NCBI GenBank assembly: GCA_963969365.1
Contig: OZ017754.1
Span: 1,550,001-1,614,000 of the forward strand
Length of the DNA stretch: 64,000 bases
Direction: 5' to 3'
Source: Asterochloris sp. CNOR1
Lineage: Eukaryota > Chlorophyta > Trebouxiophyceae > Trebouxiales > Trebouxiaceae
Of the stretch, positions 1 to 12,500 are shown piece by piece; position 1 is the stretch's first letter, and every line of letters starts with the position of its first letter. Made by a program: the position numbers and the translations under genes. The notes beneath the pieces are model-generated. The model was not told where the DNA came from, ran no database searches, and saw only the letters and a program-made list of their open reading frames with translations.

Positions 1-545
1 GCATCTTCTTGGCCACCGTCTGGTTGATCAGGTTGTCTTCTGCCAGTAGCACGTTGCGCCCCTGCACAGTAGCACTCTCAGCGATAAAGGAGAAACTGCA
101 GCACTGCCTGGTTGCTTGAGTCGCCTTCGACCAGCAGCATGTTGCTTGCTCCTGCACAGGGGCTTTGATGGTGAGATGGGCGTACTGGCCAGCACTGTAT
201 GGGTACCAGTACTCTTTGGGCCGCGTGGGGCTCGCCAGCACATTGCACCCTAATACTATAGGACCACAGGCCTTGCGAAAAGAGTCCTGCAGCAGTTTCT
301 GACAGGTACTTCTGTCCTGTGCAGCAGCACAAGCGCCTCTGCACAGGTACTGGTAGTGAGAGGGTATGATGGTCAGCAGTATATCAGCCTCAGGAACTGG
401 GGCCGCATGTGGTCCGACAGCACATTTGTCCCCGAGCAGAGGGCACCCATCAGAGACTCAGCATGGGTATGCTGGTCTGTGCAAGCACTGGCGCGTGCAG
501 CAGGGGTCCCTTAGATCTGCCAGCAGCACATTGCGCCCCTGCACC
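1..545 (-). repeat. decayed copies of the receiver-domain exon start
   Basis: The last visible kinase exon starts at base 61 (minus) and encodes [15 protein letters not shown]. Its intron holds same-orientation decayed copies of that start at about 98-167, where the translation still reads [15 protein letters not shown], at about 217-253, and at about 508-545, where it reads RNVLLAD. Each lies directly after a ctgcag-like acceptor. They are interpreted as partial duplications of the exon edge. Confidence 0.7.
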
Positions 546-3500
546 AACAATCACAATATGGTCATTGCAGTGCATCATGGGACAGGGCAACACAAAAGTG
601 GACCTTGCAGCAGCAGCCTGAGAGTGTGCCTGACAGCCTTCAGCACCCTGCAGGGGCCCGCTGCATTGTGCTCTGCGCTGCCTTGCGGCAACAAAGGGTT
701 GATGTAAACAGAAGCGCAGTCCGCACAGATGACATGGTGTACTGCCCGCTGACCCACATGATGGACCTGCAGATGTGAGGTGTCCAGCTTTCCCCCTGTA
801 GAGTGCTGTCCTGCCCATCAATGCAAGCGCATCTCCTGTCATGTACAGGCAGCTTACCTGCAGGCATCAGGTGTCCAGCTTGTGCCGCTGTGTCGTCTTT
901 GTAGGGCACTGAAAACAGCCAAACATTATGCCGTTTCAATCCAGACCCACCTGCAGGGCTGAGGTGTCCAGCTTGCGTCGCCGCGCCTCCATTGAAGGGC
1001 GCTCCTGCTGCCGCCGCACAGATGCAGCCGGCGAGGGTGCTGGCACCATGGCTGTCAAGTCCTGCCGCAGGCAGGGCTCGGTGGCACTGAAGGACGAAGT
1101 GCGCCGCTGAGAGCCCAGCTCAGCGGGTAGTTCCTGCAGGGCCCACTGAACACCTGAGGGCCTGTCTGCTGGAGACGAAGGCGAGTTGCGACTGCCCAAG
1201 GGACTCAGCAGCAAGGCAGCCTCAACCCGCCCAAGCCTGCAAGGAAACCCTGCGATGCATGTAGGAAAGGGTCTTTGATGCCAGCACAGGCAAAGCAGAC
1301 CTGCGGCATGCAGGCGGAGCACAGCAGTGCAATGGGCATATGTAGAGCAGCGTGAAGGGCAGCAGCAGGCAGGCACACACAAGCACAAGTCTGCATGCAG
1401 GCGCAAACGACACAGAGTTTGGCCAGGCAGGAGAAGGGGGCGATGCTAGGCGCTGGCTTGGGCTGGTGTTGCTGCGGATGTTCTGGGGAGCTGCGTTGCT
1501 CCATCATGGAGCGCAGGCAGCACCGTGTGCTGCAGGGGTTGAGACAAGTGCAAGCAGCAGGGGCTGGCACAGTTGGGCAGGCTTGCTCTCTCTTTCCATG
1601 GCGGTGACAAGTGTTTGGTGGCAGGACTTGAAACTGGGCTTTCAAACAGTACGATGGCAAGGCATCAGATCTGGCTCAGCCAAGCGCTAATCATGGAATT
1701 ACTCCCCCAGAGGATGTTGGGGCATCCAGAGCTGTGATGAATACTGAGGCAAGTGCCGCATGCTCGGCGAACCAGTGTGCACATGCATATCTCCACATGC
1801 AGGAGGTGACATGCTCTGCTACAGCACGAATCAGGGCACCCAGCAGGGGTCGTGGTGCTTTCAGATGACAAAACAACACTGACAAGGGGGAGAGACCTCC
1901 TGTCCTACTCCTTGTGTCCCTTGCCAATGCTGACCTGAACCTTGACCTGCATCTCGGGCAGGGACTCTAAGGAGCCATGCGTGATGCCCGTCGCCAGAGC
2001 GCTGGTGCAGGGCGGAGGCCCTGGGGCTTGCACCTCCTGGTGGAGCCCTTTGGGCACCTCCTGCTCTCCTCGATGCACCAGCTGGGAGTGATGCTGCTGC
2101 TGCAGGCAGGAGGGACAGCATATGCTCACTGCAATGCTTATAGCCTCCTGCTCCCTCCCAAGCACCAGCTGCAATGAGGTTTGCTGCTGCATTGTGGAGG
2201 TCCACTGACTGAGCACCGATGCATAAAGCTGCGCTGGGGTTGCTGCAGCAGGCCAGGAAGATGGCAGACACTTGGTCAGACAGGGGCATGACTGGCCATC
2301 TCCCTCGCTGGCATGCCCCCATCTGACCACATGTCTGCCATCCCCCTATCAGGGATGAGACCAGACAGGCCACTGCAAGCATACGCTAGCCAGGGGATAA
2401 CGCACAAGACGACCGCATGCAGCATGGCAATGACCGTCAGGCACTGACAAGGGGCAGCAGGTGCTGGCATGCACGTGCCTAGTGGTGCAAGAGAAAGAGC
2501 CAAACAAGACGCACCTTCCGCAGCTGGTGCTGTTCTGCAGCAGACCGCTGCACGGCAGCATAGTGCGGCCCAAGCATCTCTGGGGGAAGGTACTCGGCTA
2601 GAGGCCCATTGCCGCTCATGCCTTCCTGCAAGATACTCCTATCCGAGTCTGCAGGCAGGCACGAGACTTCTCAAGAAAGCTGGGGGCATGATGCTGGACA
2701 TCCTCACGAGGGCTTGCAGCGACCCAGCTCTTGGTGTGCCCAGGCCCCACAATTTGGCAGAGCCACTGATAGCTGCCGCTCCCTCATGCCACAAAGCAGC
2801 CCTTGACGTGCAGTTGATGATCAGGGCGCCTTGCACTCAGGGTCCAGCACATGCATGGGCCCCATGTCTGTGTCAGCAGCAGCCTGGCAGCTCCCAAATC
2901 CCAACAGAGTCCAGCAAACCCGCTCCACCAGCAGCACCATGTAGAGGCTGGTGCGCATGCGCTCTCAACAATGCCAAAAGTGTTGAGGCTTACCAGAGTC
3001 CGGCACCCCGCCCTGCACGGGCTCCATGCTGAGACTGCTGCGCAGCAGGTCCCGGCTGATGCTGCGCCGCGGTACAGACAGGTCGTCAGGCTTGGCTGGC
3101 GTGCACAGTACAGCCCGCGCCACGGCAGCCCGCGCCTGGGAGGAGGTCCCTTGCTGCAAAGGCGTGGCGACCTGGGCTGCCTCGGCGGCGGCTGAGGCTG
3201 CTGCAGCAGCAGCATCTAACTGACCCTTATACGCTGCAAGGCGGATGGCCGCAATGTTGGCCGGCGCCTCAGGTGCGCTGCGCCTGCACAGCACCAGACT
3301 CACAATGAACACTCGCCACACAGGTGTGCAGAGGCGCCTCAGCAGCGCTGCTCCTGCACAGCCCAGCAGAGCCTGTCAGTATCTGCAGTGCGCCATCACT
3401 CTGCAAAACAAGGTGTGCTGCCATGCAGCTGGCCGCCATATTGACTGGCGCCTCAGGCAACAATGCAGCTCTACACATGAGATGTGGGAAGCATTGGTCA

Positions 3501-6500
3501 TGAAGGCATGCAGGGGCGCCTCAGGTGCGCCGCACCTGCACAGCCTGTCAGTGTTTGCAGTGCACATTCGATGAGCAGCAGATGCCCGCAAAGTGTGCTG
3601 TGCCTGCACAGCACCATGTAGTGTATGACTGGCTCAGGCACCACTCAAAAAACTCATACGAGCCAGGCAGCAAGGCAGCAGCGTGTCAGATTGCAGTCAG
3701 CCCCCTCAACCCCTCGATCCGCTCAGTGCCAGTGCCAAGACCATGATGGGGCCATGCAGCAGGGCAGCATGGTGCCCAGGTTGTACTCAGCCCCTCCAGC
3801 ATTTTGATGTCATGAACTGCAGCAGGGCGACTGCGTGCCCAGGACACACTGACCCCGGCTAGCACCACAGACTTGAAGGGGCCAGGCAGCGCGGCAATGA
3901 CGCTCACCGCCGGGGAGGCGACCGGTCCATGCTGGACTGGTGTGTCTGCTCAGGCTCAGACGTTGAGCGCCCCTGCATGCTCCCATCCTGACTGTGCCTC
4001 TCCTGCTGGGCCAGGGCTCCTCGCGTCAGCTGCTGCGAGCGGCGCACCTGGCTGCCCTGCGGCAAGGTGGGAGGCAATCAGGTTCAGTGGCAGGTTGACG
4101 CCTGACATTGAGCAGGGCGGTGGGAACAACATGTAGACTTCCAGCAGGCTGAACTCAAGCATGCTGCACCCGCTGCTATCACTCCAGGCAGCTTCTGCTG
4201 TAGTGGGGAGCTGCAGAGGAGCGCTCAGGGAGGGTGCAGGGGCTTGACGTCGGGAGAGCCCTCAGCAGAATAGCGGTGCTTTATGGCTACACCATACAAG
4301 ATGGCAGATGGGCACTCCATGCACTGCACACCCACTGGCCTGACCACGGCAACCCCCAGCAGGTCTCCAGAGCCAGAGTACAAACCTGCTGGTCCAGCCA
4401 CGTCCCAGAGCGCGCCAGCTGGTGAGACTGACGCCTGTACTGGTGGGGCCGGGTCACGGCGCGGTTCATGCGTCCAGGCAGGGTGGCTGCTTGGTCAAAG
4501 TCAGAGATGTGACCATCTGAGAAGGCATTCCGGCTGCCCCAGGAGGCAGTGCGTCGCAGGGTGATGGACCTGCAGGATGCATGAGAAGGAATCATGTAAG
4601 ACCTGCAGCCCTGCAAAGCATTTGATGTGCTGGTGTCATGTGTTTTGTATGTGTGGCCAGATTAGAGGTCATCAGAGCAGGCAGGCCTACGGTGCTGGTA
4701 CACAGTGCACCGCAGGCTGATGAGTCTCCAGTAAGCATGAGATTTGCGGCTAGTCTGGTCGCTGGACTGGTACAGGCTGACAGGTTTGCAGCCACTCAGG
4801 GCTCTATGGCCGGGTGCAAGGCTCAATCACAGAAGGGCAGTGCAGCATAGGCTGATGGACCTGTAAAGGACAGAAGATACCATCAAGCAAGAGATGCCAT
4901 GCCTGCCCTAGGAAGCAGTGCCTGTGGTGCCTTGGCCGCCTCAGCCCCTGCCTGTGATGGGTGTGAGACACTTGTGCAGCTTGGCATGCCATCCATGTAT
5001 GCTTGAAGCATCCAGAGCATACGGCAAAGGACGCGCGCTTGTCTTTCTGATATTTACTTTCTGGATGGAACTCCGGCGGCAGCAGCAGCAATACCTTCAA
5101 TGGAGGGCTGCTCCAAATTGCCTGTTGAAGGTCAATTGCGCGCCAAGATGTGCAGTGCAGGCAGCTACTGCCAGCCACGCCTGGGCCAGAGGCAGCCTAC
5201 TTGCAACTGCATCCTTCATGGGCAGCCAAACACTCTCCTACCTTCTGGGTGAGTGCTCCGGCAGCAAAAGTGGCACCGTGAACCAGAAGGTGCTGCCGGT
5301 GTTGAGTTTGGACATGGCTCCAATGTGACCGCCCAGGACGGCCACCTGCTTGGAGCAGATGCTGAGCCCGAGGCCTGTGCCACCCCGGCTGCGGGGACGG
5401 CGCATCTCATCCTCTGTTCCCTGCAGCATTGAGTAGCAGCAGGGTGGAGCAACACCTGTTCCAGTAAAGCAAGTTTGCACTGGCATTTGCTTCCAAGGAG
5501 CAGCAACTGTTTGGCTCCAGGCAGCAGATTGTGCTTGGCAAGCTGCACAGCTACAGTCGGTGTCCCAACAGTTCAGGCAGATGCACACCTGCGTGATTGC
5601 AGCTGGACAGCAGCGCGACCCTTGGCGGCAGGCATGCATAGTGAGGGCCTCAGCTGACAACCCAGATCTGACAGATCTGAATGTCCTGAAGATACTATGC
5701 CCTGCCTCCAGCAGTGATCAGGTTCTGCAGGTGCAAAGCAGCTGGAACGGCCTGCAGTTCTTACCTGCACATAGTCCTTGAACAGGCTGCGCAGGCCAGC
5801 CTCCCCAATGCCGCAGCCCGAGTCTGAAACCTCAAATACCAGCCACTGCTGCTGCTGGCGCTCTCCAGGGCTGGCTTTCCGGCGGTCGGTGCTGCTGTGG
5901 GTGCTGCTGCTGCTGGTGCCCCGCTGGGAGCTGGGGGGCTGTGTGGCCACAGCATTAAACCACCCTCGCCCCAGAGGCTCCACCTTGCACTCCATACCCC
6001 GCCCTAAGGTCGCCTTCCTCGTGGTGGACATGGAAGTGCCTGCAGTTGACATGTCAGGCACATGCTTGAGGGGATTGCCCTGTGAAGGGGGATTGGTACA
6101 ACAAACCACGATATGGGCCCAGTGGCGCAGACTGATGGTGGGTATTATTGCAGCGTGGCAGACGCTTCGCCAGGCAGCTTGTTGGGCACCTGCTGCAGCA
6201 GGCAAGGTATGAAGGATCTGTTGCGTGTGGGGACACAGCAGGCAGCATGGGGGCCAGCCAGAATGAGGGAGCAGTGTTGGGGCAGGGCAGTGCAGCGCCC
6301 AGGAGGTCCTGCACAGGAGCATTTGCCAGCAGGCTGGGGAGATATGCTCTCTGACGTGGCAAGCTGCAGGCTGTATTGCAAACATGCAAGAAGATCACTG
6401 GCCACTGACAGACACAGGCCCCTCCAAGGTGCCGGAAGGCAAGCAGGCATTGGGGTCACAGGCCCTGCTGGCAGCAAATTTGCAACTCTGTGCATGCAGC

Positions 6501-9500
6501 ACAGCCCACAGCAGGACGCCAACCCTCGGCTGACAGGATGCTGACCTCTGCGCTGGGTTCTTGATACATCTGCTGGGCTGACACAGGACTTGCGGCAGCA
6601 CACAAATGCCTGGAGCTCTATGTACCTCAGGTGCAGCATTGGATCCATCCTGCAAAAAACTTACAAGAGCTACCCACCTCTGCCAGGCAGCCGTCCCTCA
6701 GCCACCAGAGCGCTGACTGCAGCGATGGAGGCTGCATCCATGACGTCTGCCGGGCTGGAGAATGACTTGCGGCAGGGCACAGAGGACTGGCGCTCTTCAG
6801 AGACATCGGGTGCAGAGTTGGAGGGGCGAGCTCGGTCAACATCTGACTCGCTGGCATCCTCCAGGTCATCCTCGTCCTCTTCTGTGAAGGGCTCAACAGC
6901 CTGGGCTGAGAAGGGCGTCTTTCCGTTACACACTGAGGGGGCCACCTCCTGCAGCAGACTAGGGCGCTGAGACATGCAAAGGCGTGCGGTGGGAAGCGTC
7001 CTACCCCCTAGTGCACGCTGGCCGCCTCAAGACCATGAGGTTGAGGCATCTAAAGGCATGGGATGGCAATGTGGGCTTGTGGTAGCAGTTTAGCGTGGCC
7101 ACCTCCTGTACATGACTGGAGCGAGCAAGAGTGCTGGTAGGCTGCGCAGAGGCAGCTGATCTGGCTGCAAGGTGGAACAGGGCCAGGTTTGCTCAGCTGC
7201 AGGTGGCAGCACAGCTTACCCCGCAATGCTGGACCAGACACAGGTTGCACCAGCATGCACAGTTCCTTCTGGCTGCCACATGTGCAGCGGCTTACTGTAA
7301 GTTGCAAACTATGCCCTGGTTGCCTACTTCCAATTGCAGCAGAGCAGAACTGAATTACCCACCTCAAAGCTGGTCGTTTGCAGTTTTTTGGGAGGTACAG
7401 AGCTGTCCAGGGACTTCTTGTGGGCCATTGCACTGCGTAGGAGCCCATCTGACAGGGCTCGCCGCTGCTCCTTCGCTTCCTGCGGTGATGTCACGCAACA
7501 TAACCTCGGAAAGCTGCAGGCAGGAGCGCGGAGAAAGCAACACAGAATAAGGGCTGGCTGCGACCTCCTGGCCCTGCTCATCAGCATGCCGCAGCAAGCT
7601 GGTGCTGTCAGGCGTACACCTGAGTGCCCACAGGATGCAAAGCATTATCTCACCCATACTGTGCAGGCTGCCCCACCTGTTATCAAAGCAGCAGACAGCA
7701 GACCCCAGACCAGTGTGCAGCTTGCCACGACAAAACAGTCACACCTGCGACGCCTCAGCAACCTTGGCCCCATGAGACAGGCCATTGGTCTGCGAGTGGG
7801 CCAGAGCTGCCTGCAACTTGCTGCCTGGCATCTCTTCACCGGCTGGCGAGGCACCGTCCGCTGACAGGGCAGCCTCTGATGCATTTGTGGATGCCTGCCT
7901 TGACGCAATCCGCTCTGCTCTTGCTGCCTCCGGACAAGAGAATGCAGACCCAGGCCCCTGCGTCTGCATGACATGTGACGATATCAGCTTTTGGCTTTCC
8001 AGAGCTGCCTCATGAGGGCACAGCATTCAGGGTACAAAAGTCCACAGTACTCTGCAAACGGCAAGCCTGCATACAAGGCCCCATAATGCCACTATCTTGA
8101 GCCTGTCAGTCGCAGAAGCAACATGGGTTTGCGTGCACAATGCTGATGACTTCATACATGACAGCAGGCCAGGGTGGGATGTGCAGCAGTGAGCACCAGA
8201 TCACACATGTCGAAATACTGCAGCAAGCAGCCATACAGGAGCATACTTCCTGGTGCAGTGGGCCACCCTGTGCAGGTGAAGGAGCAGCTGGAGGTGCAGG
8301 GGCATGACTTGACCCTGAGACGCCCTGACTCTCAAGGCTGTACTAAGCGCACCTTACGGTGAAGCTGGCTGGCCTATGCTTGCACAGAATACAGGGACAA
8401 ACATTGCAGGATGCATGCACAAAACACAGAGACAAGCACTGCACGATTGCTCAGGGCAGAGCACTTGCGGGTGAGCCTGGCTGGTCTACATTGGTGAGGA
8501 TCTAGGGGCATGCATTACGAATTAGGCCTCTGACACATGCCGCCTGGTGAGGCTGCTTGCCTTGTGCAGAGGATCATGGCTTGCACCAGCAAAACTCTGG
8601 ACAGGCGGACTGCAGCACACCTCCTGGTAAGGCTGCTTGGCCTGTGAAGGTGCTGAGCCCCTCAGGTGCCCGTCACAGCTATTGGCTAAGGCAGCTGGCT
8701 CCCGAAAGAAAGCGTCTAGGGAGTGCTCTGAGTGTCCTCCAGAAGACCTGAATTCAAAGAAGTGACTGGGATTGCTGAATCACCATACAGGCACAGCAGC
8801 AATTCGGCCAGGTCATGATGGCTGCACGAGCCTGCAGGCTTGGCCCAAGGCAGCAAGGACCGGGCATGCTTGCTTTGAGCCAAGCCATATTAAACATCGC
8901 CCTCAAGAGCAGCTCTAAAAGACATCTGCAAAGCTGACAATTCCCTATTTGGGCACCAACATGAGCAAGTGTCCTCTGAAGGGACTTCTGACAAGCTAAG
9001 CACAGGTCTAGGGGTGGGTGCTCCTAGCGACGGCCTCAGATGAGCTGGGTGCAACACAAAGTGAGATCTTGAAAGGTCTACCTCGAAGAAGTCACGGATG
9101 AGCGCCTCGAGCCCGCACCGCCCTTGAGCAGGGCTGCTGCTGCCCTGCTCTGTGCAGCTTTGCTCACAACGGGCTGCTGCTGCGACACTGGCTGCTGCTG
9201 CATCTGGGGCAGGCGTTCGCTGACAGCAATGAACCCCTGCCGCCGCCCCTGCAGGAAGGATTTCACATTGGTGGGGCTGCACAGGAGTGTGACCCTGCAC
9301 AGAGCACGGCTGCGGCAATGCCTGCAGCAACCCTGGTGGACAGCAGCTCAGGCTCGGTGGCCCCACACCCACACTGGGGCAGCAAGAGTGGGAGCACCTG
9401 CAGTGTCCCAACTGCAGCACTGACCTGCAGGGGCGGCGGCGGGGCCTGACGCTGCTGCTGCTGCCGCTCAGCTGCAGAGGGAGCCCCATTTGCGGGCCGG

Positions 9501-12500
9501 GGCCCCAGGCCTGGCTGGACGCTGCTGGTCTGTGAGCCGCCCTGACAAGGCGCGGTGCCGCCCGCAAATGTGGTGAGGTCGTGGGGGGTGGGCCTGTAGT
9601 GGGGCCCTGCCACTCGCACACGCAGCGAAATGGTGCCCTCCTTGGTGAATTTGGCTGCGGGGCAACAGGAGTTTGGTGGGAGTCACAAGGGAGTCTGGCC
9701 AGATATCAAGCGAGCACAACTAAAACGCGATCCTTGATGTGAGCCTGGCTGCAAGGCAAGGTGCAGAGCAGAGACAGCTGGGCTGCAGGTGCATGGTGAG
9801 AGTCATTTTTGGGCAGGGGAGGGACCCTGCAGTCCATGTTTTGCACCAGCTGAAGGGTTGGCATGAGGGTGGGCTAGCGCTTGCAGAGCAACGGCAGCAG
9901 GGCTGCAGGTGTACCGAGGGCGGTCCAGTTTGCACATGGCTGCAAGGGCATCAGAGCTTTTTACTGAGTCATGGAGAATTACAGGAGCACTGACAAGCTT
10001 GCAGTCTTTTGTGAGCTTGGCTGCATGAAGGAAGGGTAGAAGCCGTTGTGGGCCAGCTGCGCAATACATAAGGGACACACGGGAGGCCTGCAGGTGCACC
10101 CCAGGGACCTCCTGTCACTCCACTCTGACTTTGACTGCAAGGCAAACTACAAGTATGATGAGGCTGTAAGGCTGCCAGCATGGTGGCTCAAGGTAGGCGT
10201 CCAGAGCTGCACAGCCAGTGCAGCCAGCATGTGGCATGATGACCAAGGCAGCGCTATATGATGCATCAGCAGCTCGGGACCTGTTACAGGGGGCCCTGAC
10301 CATCACAGGGGCTTTTCTTAGCGCAGAGAAGGCACAAAGGCAAGCAGCTGCAGCTGTGGTGCAGCAAGCGAAAGTCTGACAGGTTGTGGCAGCCCTACGC
10401 ACCATCTCGGACTGAGCAGCTCGGTGAATCAGCTTGGGCACCCAGCGTGCAGGCATGGCAGGCGGCTGCAGCTGTGGTACGGCAGCTGCAGCTGTGCTAC
10501 ACTGGCTTGAGCTGAGCACAGGCCTGGGCACTGAGCCAGCCAGGGCTCAACTTCACAAGCAAGACGGACAAGGCAGGCAGCCAAGTGCGAGAGATGATGC
10601 GACAGTCTGGTACAGCCCCACCAGAGGTTGGCAGCTCACCTGCGTTGGTGTAGAGGTTCAAAAGCACGCCCTTAAGCCTGTCTGGGTCCCCCATGACAAA
10701 CTCAGGCACAGCTTCAGTGCTGGGGCGCAGGAGCTTCACATCCGACTCCCGCCCAATCATGGCCTCAATGATGCAGTGAATGTCATTCACCAGCTCCTGC
10801 AGTGTAGCATGGAGCTTTGCACCACAGCCTGGCGGCTCCTGCACGTCAGTAGCCGTCACTATGCAGCAAAGACAATGGACCAAGTCCTGCAGTACGCCAG
10901 GCCCATCTGGAATGCTGCAGCACACAATTATGGTTTGCTGTCAGGCGTCCTTGCCTCAAAAAGGGCGCTAGACAGTGACGACATGTTTGCCCAGATGCTG
11001 TCACTGTAGCTGTGCACAGAAGCAAGCTTGAAACACTGAAATGGCCAACACACGCTATCAGTTCGTTTTCAGATATCTCCTTATCGTGCAGGACCTCCCA
11101 GGATATGTCACTAGCCAGCACAGAGATTGCAGACTTCACATCCCTGCTGGCTACAGCACACACAGCCTGACCCTGTTGTTGATCTTGGCCCACACCCCGT
11201 CAGCTGGTATTGCTACTTGCGATGCCAGCACACAGCCCGACCTTGATGTTGATTTCACTCCGCACTACGTCCAGCTGCTTTCCTGCCTCCATCTTGAAGA
11301 AGTCCAGGAAGTTGGACACCGTGCTCAGCAGGATGCTGCCACTGACGCAGATGGTCTTGGCCAGCTCCCGCTGCTCATCCTGCACAGAGATGGGCCAGCA
11401 TCATACAGTGCTTGGCAGATTTCAGGAGGTGGCAGCACGCTGCCGCTGACACATGGGTCCTGGTCAACACTCTGCGCAGGTGGCCTATGGCATGTGGGAC
11501 TGCTTCACTCACTCAATCAACAGGCGGGCAGCAGGTTTTCTCAGGCACAATCCTGCAACATGCGCGCCACTGACCACCATGCAGTCATGAGTGGTGTCCA
11601 ACCCCCTCTGAAGTCTGAGGTCAACTGCACGGAGCACCATGAGACAGCAGCATGCTGCCTGGCAGCAGGCTGGGGAGGACGGGGGAGAACAGCACAAGCG
11701 GGCCTGCCGTCATGATCATGCCAGGCACCCGCACATTTGCAGAAAGTGAGGGACATCACGTCAGTGCCCCTTGCTAGCAGTATCTTTCATTGAAGCAACA
11801 CATGCTGCCAGCCGATCATCCACCAGGAGGGCAGCATGTCCAGGTAACCTGGTGCAAGAGGCATAGCCAGCCATCTCGGGTAAAGACGGGGAGGCGCATG
11901 CAGCAAGTGCAGGTTGACAGCACGACCTTTCTGATAATCTTCTTGTCAAGTCCCAAAAAAACCCCCAATTTCAGACCACAATCCACTCAGGGGCTCACCT
12001 GCAGCGGCGTCTCCAGCAGCATCTCAGCCGAGGCAAGGCACCCGTTCAGGGGCGTGCGCACTTCGTGGCACATCAGGGACATGAACTCCGACTTGGCCTC
12101 GTTGGCAGCCTTCTCGCGGGCAACAGTGAGAGCCCTGTGGGCTGCCTGAGCTTGGGCTGCCGCGAGCTGCTGCTGCACGGTGGCCCGCGCCTGGGCCTCC
12201 TGCAGCTCCTTCTCAGCAGCTGCGCTGGCCAGCTTGTGGTTGGCAAACATCTGCCTGCAGATCAACACAACCGTAAACTTAGCAAGATATGTTCCTGCAG
12301 AAGCACCTCAGCGTGGCAATGGTCCAGGTTCCTCGGTGGCTGCACTAGCCAGCTGATTGATGACAGCATCCTGTCTTGCAGAAGCAAAGGCCGCCTTGCT
12401 CAGCACAGCCTGTGCTCGGAGAGGAATCCTGCATCCTGCAGCCTAAGTTCAGCAGCTGCAATGCCAACCAGCTTGTGACTGGCTGACATCTGCCTGCATG

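Noticed and set aside
9078-9266. Gln/Ser/Ala-rich minus-strand frame as a separate small protein
   Set aside because: Fits in phase as a kinase exon between splice sites, so treated as part of the kinase insert.
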